Part shown: piece after piece, positions 25,601 through 34,874 of the stretch
Layout: each line of letters starts with the position of its first letter
Numbering within the stretch: position 1 is the stretch's first letter
Source of the DNA: Nemania diffusa
Taxonomy: Eukaryota; Ascomycota; Sordariomycetes; Xylariales; Xylariaceae
NCBI GenBank assembly: GCA_038501195.1
Contig: JBBPUQ010000003.1
Span: 3,936,501 to 4,000,500 of the forward strand
Length of the DNA: 64,000 bases
Reading direction: 5' to 3'
Notes under the pieces: model-generated
Seen by the model: the letters and a program-made list of their open reading frames with translations, nothing else
What the model was told of the DNA's origin: nothing
Databases searched by the model: none
Program-made: the position numbers and the translations under genes

Positions 25601-26751
25601 GAAATGGGATTGATCTGGGAATCAAAGTAGTATGCTGGCATACTGGGATCTTCGGACTTAAGGTACACATTAGGTGGGTGCGAGTACCAGTGTGAATGGA
25701 CGCTTCGTGGAAGAGAATTATAAAGGTAGGGATAAGCAACTCGACATTCAGTTTTGATTGGGAGGCGGAAGATGATCCTATCAATGGCGTTGAACTCTCC
25801 AAAGTCTTCGTCATTCGGATCAATATCCTTATAGAGTGGCTCGAATCGAGGGCCACCAGGTAATGCAACGTTGAGTGCTTTAGCAGTGAGTAAACTCTTG
25901 AGGTCGAAGAGATAGAAGTAGTTCTGGTCGATCTTGTCGCTTAGCAACGGACGACTAAGTCGATGTAATGTAGCCATCTGTTGCAGTGATAGGTTCCATG
26001 TTTTATAGCTAGGGCCGTTGACGTGATCGGTGTCTAGCAATGGGCGAGCATCGTAAAACCACTCGTATACGGCAGCATCCTCGTCTTCGTCAAGGTCCAT
26101 TTGGATCGGCTGGAGAGGTTCTACGTCTTCGAGATTTTCTGACCAAGACAAAGGTGGTTCTTCGTCATCAAAAGGCGGAAATCTCATTCTCTTGAACAGT
26201 CTTCGGTCACTCTTCTCCTTTCGCATAGTCAACCACATCGTAGCCCACTGAGCATGAAATACTGGTGGAATGACACGAGGTATCTCGTTGACTAGAGTAA
26301 GACAACCATTTACGTGGTAAAGCACCTTCACTTCTCTCGTAGACTCCCAGGGCATCGGCATATTCTCCAATAGCTTCATCACGGCATGAGGCATGAACTT
26401 CAAAGCACCAAGATAGCTTCTCTTATCGCTTGTGTATTTCTTCTGCGAAACATCGCCAATATCCCTGACGATCTTGCGCAAGTGTTCCGGAGGCATGTCT
26501 GCCTTCTGAGTTTCGACGAAGCCCCCCTTGCGCTTTTCGCCGAAGCGATTTCGCTGCGTGCGTAGCCATTCCTTCTTCTTTTGTTCGAACTTGGCTAGAT
26601 GAGGATCGGTCGTAGGACGGTAGCCAGGGGGTGGAGGAGCTGGAATCCCCGGCGGAGGCGGGAGGAAGTCAGAAGGAGGTCCCGGGGGAGGCGGCGGCGG
26701 AGGCGGTGGCCCCCAGCCAGGAGGAGGTGGAGGAGGTTGAAAAGACGACAT
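19630..26751 (-). CDS. PRP8: Pre-mRNA-splicing factor Prp8 (U5 snRNP core)
   Basis: One uninterrupted frame of 2373 aa, close to human PRPF8 (2335) and yeast Prp8 (2413). Prp8 is the scaffold of the spliceosome catalytic core and contacts U5, U6, the splice sites and the branch point. Regions in order: a Pro-rich N-terminus (residues 4-45); the PRO8NT/PROCN region with very conserved stretches such as [19 protein letters not shown]; the RT-like and linker segments; the endonuclease-like domain; the RNase H-like domain (around [19 protein letters not shown]); and a C-terminal Jab1/MPN domain ending in DRNDNFA. The start is the ATG at 26751, before the Pro-rich tract. It is divergent to eL34 with a 584 bp shared promoter region. 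It is notable that this very long gene has no intron while most neighbours do. Confidence 0.99.
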   Translation of the reverse strand: MSSFQPPPPPPGWGPPPPPPPPPGPPSDFLPPPPGIPAPPPPGYRPTTDPHLAKFEQKKKEWLRTQRNRFGEKRKGGFVETQKADMPPEHLRKIVRDIGDVSQKKYTSDKRSYLGALKFMPHAVMKLLENMPMPWESTREVKVLYHVNGCLTLVNEIPRVIPPVFHAQWATMWLTMRKEKSDRRLFKRMRFPPFDDEEPPLSWSENLEDVEPLQPIQMDLDEDEDAAVYEWFYDARPLLDTDHVNGPSYKTWNLSLQQMATLHRLSRPLLSDKIDQNYFYLFDLKSLLTAKALNVALPGGPRFEPLYKDIDPNDEDFGEFNAIDRIIFRLPIKTECRVAYPYLYNSLPRSVHSHWYSHPPNVYLKSEDPSMPAYYFDSQINPISSRSVAPKNITVSHEDEIFGEGNLEEPEDDAFTLPAVVEPFFADEELYTEDTAAAIGLWWAPFPFDRRSGRMVRAQDIPLVKHWYLEHCPPKQPVKVRVSYQKLLKTFVLNELHKKQPKALNRQDLLRTLKQTKFFQQTTIDWVEAGLQVCRQGFNMLNLLIHRKNLTYLHLDYNFNLKPVKTLTTKERKKSRFGNAFHLMREILRLTKLIVDAQVQYRLGNIDAFQLADGILYAFNHVGQLTGMYRYKYKLMHQIRTCKDLKHLIYYRFNSGPVGKGPGCGFWAPAWRVWLFFMRGIIPLLERWLGNLLSRQFEGRHSKGVAKTVTKQRVESHFDLELRASVMADLMDMMPEGIKQNKVNTVLQHLSEAWRCWKSNIPWKVPGLPAPIENIILRYVKSKADWWISVAHYNRERIRRGATVDKTVAKKNVGRLTRLWLKAEQERQHNYMKDGPYVSSEEAVAIYTTTVHWLESRKFTPIPFPSVSYKHDTKILILALERLREAYSVKGRLNQSQREELALIEQAYDSPGTTLERIKRFLLTQRAFKEVQIDMNDNYSSINPVYDIEPIEKISDAYLDQYLWYQADQRHLFPAWIKPSDSEVPPLLVYKWAQGINNLDKVWESADGECNVMIETELSKVYEKIDLTLLNRLLRLIMDHNLADYISSKNNVQLTYKDMNHVNSYGMIRGLQFSGFVFQYYGLVLDLLLLGLNRASEIAGPPGSPNDFLQFRDRETETKHPIRLYTRYIDKIWVFLRFTAEESRDLIQRFLTEQPDPNFENVIGYRSKKCWPRDSRMRLMRHDVNLGRAVFWDLKNRLPRSVTTIEWDDTFASVYSRDNPNLLYSMCGFEVRILPKIRNQNDEFPIKDSVWSLVDNTTKERTAHAFLQVTEEDIQKFNNRIRQILMSSGSTTFTKIANKWNTALIALFTYYREAAVSTVNLLDTIVKCETKIQTRVKIGLNSKMPSRFPPAVFYTPKELGGLGMISGSHILIPASDKRWSKQTDLGVTHYRAGMTHDEETLIPNIFRYIIPWEAEFIDSQRVWTEYSQKRLEANQQNRRLTLEDLEDSWDRGLPRINTLFQKDRSTLSFDKGFRTRSEFKIYQLMKSNPFWWTSQRHDGKLWNLNAYRTDVIQALGGVETILEHTLFKATGFPSWEGLFWERASGFEESMKFKKLTNAQRSGLNQIPNRRFTLWWSPTINRANVYVGFQVQLDLTGIFLHGKIPTLKISLIQIFRAHLWQKIHESVVMDFCQVFDQELEALGIETVQKETIHPRKSYKMNSSCADILLFANSKWNVTRPSLLYDTKDVIEPTTTNKFWLDVQLRYGDYDSHDIERYTRAKYLDYTNDNMSIYPSATGLMIGIDLAYNLYSAYGQYFPGLKILVQQAMAKVMKANPALYVLRERIRKGLQLYASESNQEFLNSQNYSELFSNQTKLFIDDTNVYRVTIHKTFEGNLTTKPINGAIFIFNPRTGQLFLKIIHTSVWAGQKRLGQLAKWKTAEEVAALIRSLPIEEQPKELIVTRKGLLDPLEVHLLDFPNISIRASELQLPFQAAMKVEKLGDMILRATEPQMVLFNLYDEWLKSISSYTAFSRLVLILRALHVNPDKTKLILRPDKTVITQMHHIWPTLSDEDWIKVETQLRDLILHDYGKKNNVNVSSLTSSEVRDIILGMEISAPSMQRQQAAEIEKQQQEQQQLTAVTTKTQNVHGEEIIVTTTSQFEQQTFASKTEWRTRAIATSNLRTRSNNIYVSSVDNDLDDVTYVMPNNILKKFITIADLRVQVAGYLYGVSAPDNDQVKEIRCIAMVPQIGGLRAVQLPQQLPQHEYLGDLEPLGVIHTMAGNELPYMSAADVTEHARLLDVNAKWSKENSITVDVAFTPGSVSLSAWALTPNGYKWGVENKDIGSDQPQGFTTSMGIKRKLLLSPRYKGYFLVPENGKWNYSFMGSSFAGLEKKPVHVKLDTPLPFYSDQHRPLHFQNFAELEDIGIDRNDNFA

Positions 26752-27335
26752 GGTAGACTCGTTCGTGATGGATGGATAGCTAGGCGACGGGTGATGGGTC
26801 GCTTTCGCGCCGCGATGCGTCGCGGATGACGTGAATAGTTATCGCAGTCAAGATAATAGTAACACTTAGACAAGCTGGATTCCACCAGACGAACAACCGA
26901 AATAACGCGTTGCTATATGCGCGGCGTCCTCTCCTGATGAACGCTACGCGACGTGTTTTGATATAAGAGTGGTGCAATTGATGTAGGTAGTTCCCAATGT
27001 CGCCTCTCGCGATCGCAGAGTGGGAATTTTTGCGTAGCGTACAACGTAGGTAATAGAGCTATGCACAATAAGGCTAGTCAGCTTCTACGCCACGAAGAGA
27101 GCTTGGCGGTCACGTGGAAACGCGTGGCTCGAGTATCTTCTGTGGCTTGAGTGCATGTTCCACTATCTCATTGGTCACCATACCTTTCGGCACAAAGCGG
27201 GCCTGCAAGATCCACCCCACACTCCTACCTATTCTCAGAACACCAAAATTCCTTCACCCAACTCGCAAAAAGTTCGTCCCGCAAAAAGCCAACCATCCCG
27301 ACGACCACCACGAGACGACAACCACAACCGTCACA
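26752..27335. promoter_or_regulatory. Divergent promoter region PRP8/eL34
   Basis: 584 bp separate the two start codons. An ATTGG (CCAAT box on the minus strand) at 27170-27174 lies about 160 bp before the eL34 ATG. A pyrimidine/CA-rich leader (27290-27335) precedes eL34. No other gene is supported. Confidence 0.55.
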
Positions 27336-28064
27336 ATGCCCGACAACAGAGTCACGTACCGAAGGCGCAATCCTTACAACACTACCGTAAGCATTCTGAG
27401 CTTGAGCGCAGAGGAAACCAAGCACTAAGAACCTCTTACAGAGCAACAAGACTCGCATCATCCGTACCCCTGGTGGTGAACTCCGTACCCTTCACATCAA
27501 GAAGTGCGTTATCTCCCTCAGACTCCGATAACAGACAGCTACTCTACGAAAGCGAATCGAACCTCAGGCGATAATTGCTAACTGTATGATTTCAGGGCCG
27601 GCACAGCGCCCAAGTGCGGTGACTGCGGAATCAAGCTCCCTGGTGTAAGTGGCTTCTTTGCTTTACATTGTGATCAGCTAAAGAGGAGAGATGGAATTGC
27701 TTAACCCCGAGTTGGTCGGCTGGACGACTAGCTCTACTGTTTACTACTAGATTCGCGATTGTTCAAAAATCACTAACAGCCAGATTATAGGTCCCCGCCC
27801 TTCGACCTCGCGAGTACGCCCAGATCTCCAAGCCCAAGAAGACCGTCCAGCGCGCTTACGGTGGCTCACGATGCGGTAACTGCGTAAAGTACGAAACCAC
27901 CGCGCCATCCCGCACAACGATTTTAGACATTGGGACCATGTTTCTTGCCAAATTACTAACACATATTCGACAGGGACCGTGTCGTCCGAGCTTTCCTCAT
28001 TGAGGAGCAGAAGATCGTCAAGAAGGTGCTGAAGGAGCAGGAGCAGGGTGCCAAGAAGAAATAA
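27336..28064 (+). CDS. RPL34: 60S ribosomal protein eL34
   Basis: Five exons (27336-27386, 27442-27503, 27596-27644, 27791-27888, 27974-28064) yield 116 aa; yeast eL34 is 121 aa. The protein starts MPDNRVTYRRRNPYNTT and is strongly basic. It carries two CxxC pairs (KCGDCG and RCGNC), the zinc-ribbon arrangement of this family, and the stretch LRPREYAQISKPKKTVQRAYGG. It belongs to the large ribosomal subunit. Four introns in 351 coding nt is high density, usual for fungal ribosomal protein genes. All junctions keep frame; exon 2 to 3 splits a Lys codon (AA/G). Confidence 0.97.
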
Positions 28065-28915
28065 ACTTGTGATCGATTCTAGGATGGAACGGTTAGGTCG
28101 TCATTGGTTTGGTGTTCACGAGGGACATGGCTGCATTATTCAAACGGCTACAAAAAGGCTGTTTCTGCTTTGAAGGCTTCTTCTCATCGTCTAGATGATC
28201 GGAATGGTATAAACGACATTTCAGACGACTTACTGCAGCGCACAAGTGACGATCACATTCTGTGACATATAGCCACTGCATGGAGTACTCCTGTACCGTG
28301 ATTAGCGACTGGCAAACACATCGCTACTGCTCATGCCAGCAGGGGGTTACGCCCCTTTCAAGAAGTTATGCCATTTGACGAATAGATTTTTTACCAAACG
28401 TGAAATAGATCACACTATATTCTGCCTAACCAAACATGACATCAAGGCTCGTACGTTAATTAGCTCGTAATGTAGGGATCTATAAAGATGCGATTACATC
28501 GTTGTTGGTATGAATTTGTAGAAATAAATGGTAGACGGTATAGTGCTGTCGGAATACGAATTACTTAGCAAATGCTACTTTTTTAAGGTACCTGTAGAAT
28601 GCAACCGGAGCTTTTCAATTAATGACGTCCAACATTCGGCGCCGCTACATAAATACTGGAATAACGGGGCATGCTGCATACCAATAAAACAACTACCCGA
28701 GCCAAATACTGTGATTTCATTGGACTACCTATGTAATCTTGCAGTATTTAGTTATGCGAGAATCCCCCTTATTCCACTATTTATGTAGCGGCGCCGAATG
28801 GGTCTCTAAAGGGATAACCTTGTCCATGTTATAAGCTCAGCTCCATGCAGGAAAGCTCCCAGTGACCCTATCATGAGTATATACGATTAAAAGAGAATCC
28901 GACATAATTGTCGAT
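28065..28915. other. Intergenic with foldback element
   Basis: 851 bp between eL34 and the NDUFAF3 homologue. It holds the 168 bp inverted-repeat element at 28633-28800 and otherwise only short ORFs. Confidence 0.7.
28633..28800. mobile_element. 168-bp foldback / MITE-like element
   Basis: The ends are perfect 23 bp inverted repeats (28633-28655 and 28778-28800; outer 20 bases CATTCGGCGCCGCTACATAA). Complementarity continues imperfectly inward (TGGAATAA and GGGG blocks) to about 37 bp on each side. The centre (about 95 bp) is unique. There is no transposase and no clear target-site duplication in the flanks. It is too long and too precise to be chance. The size and termini fit a non-autonomous DNA transposon, but a structured regulatory element or excised remnant is possible. 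Confidence 0.65.
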
Positions 28916-29687
28916 ATGGCTTCCTTGATGCGCGTCTTCCGGCCCGTTGGCACTGCAATCGCTGCGACGGTGCGAAGACGATGCCATTCTACCTATCGCC
29001 AACCCCGTACAGCTCCCACATGCTTGAGAACCTATCCAAGCAGCGCAACGACCATAACTCCCTTCACACACCCAATCGCATCATTCCATACAACGTCCGA
29101 TCGTAGAAAAAAAGATCTACCACCACCGACCGACTTTGCCGTAATGGACGTATTAGTCAACATGCCGATACCCTCGACAACAGTCAACGTCTGCATGTCG
29201 GGCGGCTTCCATTTGAACAGCGGAGCCAAGGTCAAACACGGAGATGGCGTTATGCTCATTGGCGACAAAGCATTTGCGTGGCAGCCGTGGTTGCCGCGTG
29301 GCGAGCACCGATTACTGAATGCGAAGGGCCAGTGGGAAATACCGAACGAGAGTCTTGACCCATTGCCGCTATTATGGCCACGTCCAGGTGAGGCTCTCTT
29401 GCAATGCTTATTACATGATTCTCGCCGGCAAGGAAGCAAGGGAGTACAACGGTAATACTGATATGCGATACACTACAGATATCCTAATACTAGGACTTGG
29501 GCCTGAAATCCGACCGATCAGCCCCGACTTACGTCGATATATCAGCAGCTTAGGCATGAGAGTAGAAGTCCTCGATACTCCAAATGCGGCGGCGCAGTAT
29601 AATCTTTTGGCGACGGAGAGGGGCGTCGATGAGATCGCCGCCGCACTTATACCCGTCGGCTGGAAAGAGGGTATAGGAGCAAAGTAA
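28916..29687 (+). CDS. NDUFAF3: Complex I assembly factor NDUFAF3 homologue (Mth938/DUF498 domain)
   Basis: Two exons (28916-29387, 29479-29687) give 226 aa. Residues 1-65 are rich in Arg, Ser and Thr and lack acidic residues, a typical mitochondrial presequence ending near ASFHTTSDRRKKD. The Mth938-like domain follows: VNMPIPSTTVNVCMSGGFHLNSG, the WP.GEH.L region, then after the intron DILILGLGPEIRPISPDLRRYISSLG and the ATERGVDEIAAALIP end. In animals this protein helps build the Q-module of complex I in the matrix. The intron (91 nt, GTGAGG...CTACAG) splits an Asp codon. The gene is on the same strand as eL34, 851 bp downstream. Confidence 0.9.
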
Positions 29688-31550
29688 TGACGAAAAGGCT
29701 CGCTCCAGGCATCCCCTCACCAGGATTCATATGGCGAGATATGATGAATCGAAGTGCGACCGGGCCACGGTCCTCCCTTGTAATGCTTCAACTCTTCTCG
29801 AAGCCTCAGATCATATCTCTTGTCATGAAACTCTACTTGATATATTATGATGCAGCTTTCCAGGATTCCAGAGCCGTTGTCTCATATACACGCCATATTA
29901 GTAGCACAGCCTTCGGATCGCTCTGGGCACCAGATGTACATTATAATGTATAACACTCGGCACTGAATCTCTGGGCAAGCTTCCATCATCTCGGCGTTGA
30001 CTGCGTCAATTCTGCATCCAAAATGTCATAATCAGAGCCACTTTACTTGCTATGTTCATGCGCTATCTACTTATACAGGGTTGCCGATTTAGGTTATTCA
30101 TCGAGTGCAAGCAAGTCCCCTCTTTAGTCATCTCTCTCCTCTGATGAGCATTCCATATGGTAGGCGGCATTGTGCTTATTTACGCCCGGTTATAAGATGT
30201 ACTACGCAGTAAGTAGGTGTCGCACCGCGCAGCTTCGGCCCTCATACTATATATGTGACCCAAAACAATTACCATTGTGGAAGGAAACCTTGTCGGTTGG
30301 CCCATCTCCCAATAAACGTGCTTATCACAATTGGGGAGCGCAGTCGTATACATGAGCACAGGTAACCAGCGTATTGAAGTAGATACCTTGGTTTATAAGA
30401 TGCAAATTCAGCGGTACGTAAGCACTGCACGGTATGCACCAAGGCACAGTACCTATGACGAACAACTCGCCCTGTATTATCAGCATTGACAATAGGACAA
30501 GGCTTGGTCTGCATCTGATACAACCATAGGGTTGTAGCACGTTCAAGATGTAAACGGTTTGTGGCTCGATGGCCGTGCCTGGATTTCCACATGGTGGTGA
30601 AAAGCGAGGCCGTGATTGGTCGACTGGGCAAGGTCCAATAATGTACCCGAGATAACGGCACGTTGAGGCACCTGGAAAAGTTATTAGTGGAGGGGAGCTA
30701 ACAGGGTAGGGACTCATGCACCTATGACATCGCACCGGCTCCTGTAGGGATGCTTTTGTGCGGCATGTACCACGCTGTATGTGGTACGCCATGACAGAAT
30801 GCCTACAGAATACCGACACCGACACCAAACCGGCCCGCGATGCTCTGGTTTTTTTTCTTGGGCTACGACTCGTCATCCATGTTCTACCACGAATTGAAAA
30901 ACAAAACCTATCACCGCTCGACAGAATTCCTACCTATCTACTGCTGTAATACCCATCTTGCTCCCAGCTGACTGCGGTTTATTCGCTCCGCTTATTTCTA
31001 ATCTAGTTAGGCTCGTAGAAGGCAAGACATTGGGCACGAAGAGGACGTGAAGAGTAATCCTGTCATCTTATCATTAGGTGAATTTGTTACTCGCGCGCGC
31101 TCTGATCAACTCTCCTGTCTCATATATTTCGTCGTCATCTGACCTCATCTGCGAGCCCAACCACTTATTTGCCTATTTGCCCGTTGGACTAGGCTCTCTG
31201 CCCCTCCATTCCGGTTGCTTCTCTTAGCCTCGAAGGCAATAAAACCTTAAGTGCAGTTTTCAAAACACGGACGGACAGAGTCTCGGCTGCCAACCTGAGG
31301 TAATTGTCATCTGTTTTACATAAGAATCAGAAGGATCAACTATCAAACGCTCGACACATACCCTCGCTTTCTCTCATCTATCCTGTCCCCTACGTAAACT
31401 CTTCACTTTTTTCGCATACGGCGTCTTCTTTTTTTGGAGCAGGTATCGTCCGCTCTGTTCATCGTTAGCGAATTGGGAAGGCCGATTCACCGTTCTCAGA
31501 TTTCAAGTAAGTGCAGGCCGATCGTCTCATTCGAATCAGCCATAATCACA

Positions 31551-31601
31551 ATGCCTCCTCGTCTCTTCACAACAACACACACGACTCTACCACCGACATG
31601 A
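31551..31601 (+). promoter_or_regulatory. Upstream ORF 1 (16 aa)
   Basis: ATG...TGA encoding MPPRLFTTTHTTLPPT in the presumed 5' leader of the hydrolase-phosphatase gene. Its stop overlaps the ATG of the next upstream ORF as ATGA (31598-31601). Its role is inferred and depends on the real transcript start and splicing. Confidence 0.4.
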
Positions 31602-31702
31602 GCTCGTCGCATTTGGATACCGTCATTCTCTGGGACAACCTTGCTACTGTTATATCCTCCATATTGTTGGACGCTCTGTACCATTCTTCCGTATCTGTAT
31701 AA
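31598..31702 (+). promoter_or_regulatory. Upstream ORF 2 (34 aa)
   Basis: Starts MSSSHLDTVILWDN and ends with TAA 15 nt before the main ATG at 31718. It begins at the ATGA overlap with upstream ORF 1. It could limit initiation on the main frame or use stop-start coupling; not demonstrated. Confidence 0.4.
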
Positions 31703-31717
31703 AATCAAATATTTACC

Positions 31718-33826
31718 ATGTGTCTGTCTTCCATAGTCTCACTTCTCGCACAGCTCTGGTCTGTCAGCCTAGGGCTCGCACTCGCCCTAGGCGGCATGTT
31801 GATCCTACCGCGGATGGCTAAGAGTCGAACCACTACCGTGCCCGGATCGAAGGATCCCGAAGCCACAGACCCTGCGCTCCTACGGAATCATTCCGAGATC
31901 AGGTCCTTCAAGGCGTCACGGTCTGGCATTACATTCCCTGGTATTCGCATCTTTTATCGGCGTCACCCAAAGGCGGATGAGCTCCCAAAGGATCCGGCTC
32001 CGCTACCGCTTCTCGTCTTCATCCACGGCCTTGGAGGCTCGGTCGCGCAATTCCATCCACTCTTAACTAGCCTCTCCAACTCTGCGTCATGCCTCGCTAT
32101 CGATCTCCCAGGCTGCGGCCGCTCTCAGTTTGCGCTAACTTCATGGGACGCATACAAAACCGAAAACCTGATAGATCTTGTTGAAACCATTATCAAAGCC
32201 TATATCGAGGAAGGCCAGGGAGTTGTGCTCATTGCTCACAGTATGGGAACTGCGATTGCTGCTGACCTCGCGAATAAGAAGGCTGCGCACCGTTTGTTGC
32301 CCCCTCTATATGTTATGGGTGTCGTTGCCATCTGTCCCCTACCTGGTACATTCCCTGAGCCAACAGTGCGAATTTGCCGCAGATTGCTCTGGATACCTGA
32401 CTTTCTCTTCAACCTTTGGAGAGCCTGGGACCGGCGAGGGGGGCCCGAGAGCGCTGGCGTCAAGCGTTTTGTTGGACCCGGTGGCGACCTCGAAGCCCGT
32501 CAGCTTCAGTATAGGTTTAACAGTCAAAGCCGAACTCCCGTTTTTCGCCGGATGCTTTGGGGCTCTCTACCAGTCTATGAAGATGGCAAGGCAATTGGGG
32601 GGATTTTCGGAAGCACTACTTGGGCAGACCTTGACACGCCTGTCTTTCTTGTTGGTGGAGAGCACGACACTGTGACGCCACCCAAGGACGTCGGCAAAAT
32701 CGAAAAGATGCTGACAGTACCAACCGGGAATCAGGAGAATTTTGAGGATAAACTACATGAAACTAATACGAGTCGCATCCCTATCTCTGAAGGGGCCGCA
32801 ATTCGCGAGGCAGCCGCGCCAGTAAATCTCACCGCAGCACCGCGAGAGAACATGCCACAATCTATAGAAGAGATCAGCCAAGGCGATTTTACACGCAAGA
32901 AACCATTCTTAGCAAGTGGCGAAGACTCTATGGAAGATCCCATAACCCCGAGAGATCATCAAGAACCTAGTTCTTTGAATTATATCCCTTTACAGCCGCT
33001 TCATCCTAAAAAGGTCGTTAAATCAACACTTCTCCCTGCTGGACACGCTTTATTATATACCCCGGCCACTGTAAGGATTCTGGCCGGACTAGTAAGCGAC
33101 TTCATGAATGAGCGCATCACTGGCCGCTTTTCACTGTAAGTGTTTATCGGTAAGATCAAAGCCTGTTGTGTTTAGCTAATATTATCAAATATAGTGGTTG
33201 GCAGCTCCAGTATCTTTCGCGCGAGGGCAAGTGGGATGTCAAAAACTTGGCAAAGTGGAAAGGCGTTCAACCCGTTTCTGAGCCTATTGGTGGGGTTTTC
33301 AGGGCCCTGAAGACCCTCCGAGAAGTGGACGAGGAGCATTGCCCGAAGATATTTGCGGCTAAGTGGTGAGCTCAATTTCTACGGTTTCCTAATTACTAAG
33401 ATCTAGCTAACTGTCATCAGGGGAAATGAGATCAAGGACATTATTGACATTAGTCATGCTGATCCCGTGTATGACCCAAAAAGCTTTGGTGATAACATCA
33501 AGTATTACAAATTCCCGACAGTTTCGAAGATACCTCCCACCGATATCGAAGTAGCAGGCTTTATCGATCTCGTAGATAAAGTGCGCAAGGATCAGAAGCA
33601 AAGGTCGTCTACAGAGGCGAACTGGAGCGAAGATTATGTGATTGGCGTTCACTGCCACTACGGATTCAATCGCACCGGCTACTTTGTCGTGTGCTACCTC
33701 ATCGAGAGGTGCGGCTACGGCGTCCAGAAGGCCATCGACACTTTTGCTGAGGCTAGACCTAACGGGATTCGACACTCACATTTCCTAGACCGCCTATTTG
33801 TTCGATATTCAGGTTTCAAGGAGTAG
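31718..33826 (+). CDS. Fusion of alpha/beta-hydrolase and PIR1/capping-enzyme-like cysteine phosphatase
   Basis: Three exons (31718-33135, 33195-33365, 33421-33826) give 664 aa. Residues 8-30 are a hydrophobic anchor. The hydrolase part (about 70-460) has the oxyanion motif HGLGG (about 101-105), nucleophile Ser175 in AHSMG, Asp317 in GGEHD and His443 in PAGHALL: a complete triad. A low-complexity insert separates Asp and His (about 325-425). After two short introns, the C-terminal part (about 475-664) reads as a dual-specificity phosphatase with the P-loop HCHYGFNRTG (Cys608, Arg614, C-x5-R). This is near the HCTHGFNRTG of PIR1/DUSP11 and animal capping-enzyme triphosphatase (recalled). The frame passes cleanly through both introns, so one polypeptide is expected. 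The substrates of either half are unknown. Confidence 0.85.
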
Positions 33827-34874
33827 GCGAGCTTGTTTATCCCGACACCGAAAAAATACGTGAGCTTTACCTATCAGCTTGGGGTAGCGTTCAAAATATT
33901 GTTTTTTTGTGCAGCGATGGCCTTTCTTTTCAGGGGGCGGGGGGTTCGTAACCTAGGTTGAACCCGCTGTGTAGGATAAGGGCTTCAGCAATTCATGGGT
34001 TAGAGGGACAGGATAATACCTATTGTTAATGCAGTCTTTAACTGGACGGGGCTCGCGGCAAGGTGGCGGCGTCGGCGTCAGGTATCAAGCATAGATGGTG
34101 TTGGGTTCTCAGTTTACATTGGTCCTTCTGTATATCTATGTTCAAGCTCGTCAACAATAGTTTCGTCATGGTCTCATTTAGTATGAATTTCAGTACTTTC
34201 TATTTCTAATAACGAATGATAAAGCGGCTGCATGAATACGTATAGCTCGACGATTATTATTTATACCTTTTAGTCTTAATTGCGTGCTTCTTGGGCTAAG
34301 TCGGTCGCAACGTTTGAGATTGTAGATGAAGTTACATATGTAGTTCTTGAACTCGCATTATACACCCAGCCAACTAAAACACATGGGGGTGTGCTCGTAG
34401 TCAGGAAAGGCAAGTGACATGCTCAAAAAAAAATTCAACAATTATTTTAGATTGGAAATTTCGCTATTCTCTAGTATAAGTAAATATTCTAATATTAATA
34501 TAAATCCTTTGTTTCTGCGATACGGTTCCTTTTATCTGATCAAATGATTATATAGTAGCGTGGATGTCCAGTCAGTGTGTGTATAACCCCACTACGAAAC
34601 CAATGAAATACCTAGACTAGGCGTCTCCAGAATACCTGGATATTGAAGGACCCCTGTTAGCGGTTAATTTACCAACAACATCATGTATCTATTTTACTAT
34701 GTACCTCAACTCGCATAATGTCGATGCAGCTTCCAACTACCCGTAGTAGATGACAGCAAACCACTCTTTGCACCACATGACCATTTCTCTTCCTTTATCC
34801 TCCCTCCCGTCTACGGGACATACCACCTCCCATGGACCAACTCTCTGACCGCCTCGATCCATCACACTCGCACA
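33827..34874. other. Intergenic
   Basis: About 1 kb of 3' flank plus the SLP1 promoter. A poly-A stretch (about 34427-34434) and AT-rich sequence follow; no gene is seen. Confidence 0.7.

Larger units (their letters stand above)
29688..31717. other. 2 kb intergenic region and 5' leader of hydrolase-phosphatase gene
   Basis: No gene is supported; ORFs up to 183 codons (30325-30876, minus) have random-looking composition. A small hairpin (GTACCAC/GTGGTAC, 30767-30787) is present. The last 600 bp (about 31100-31717) are pyrimidine-rich and carry two upstream ORFs at 31551-31702. Confidence 0.6.

Noticed and set aside
30325..30876. 183-codon minus-strand ORF in the spacer before the fusion gene
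   Set aside because: Random-looking composition, no domain, no splice-supported extension, and overlapped by other equally poor ORFs.
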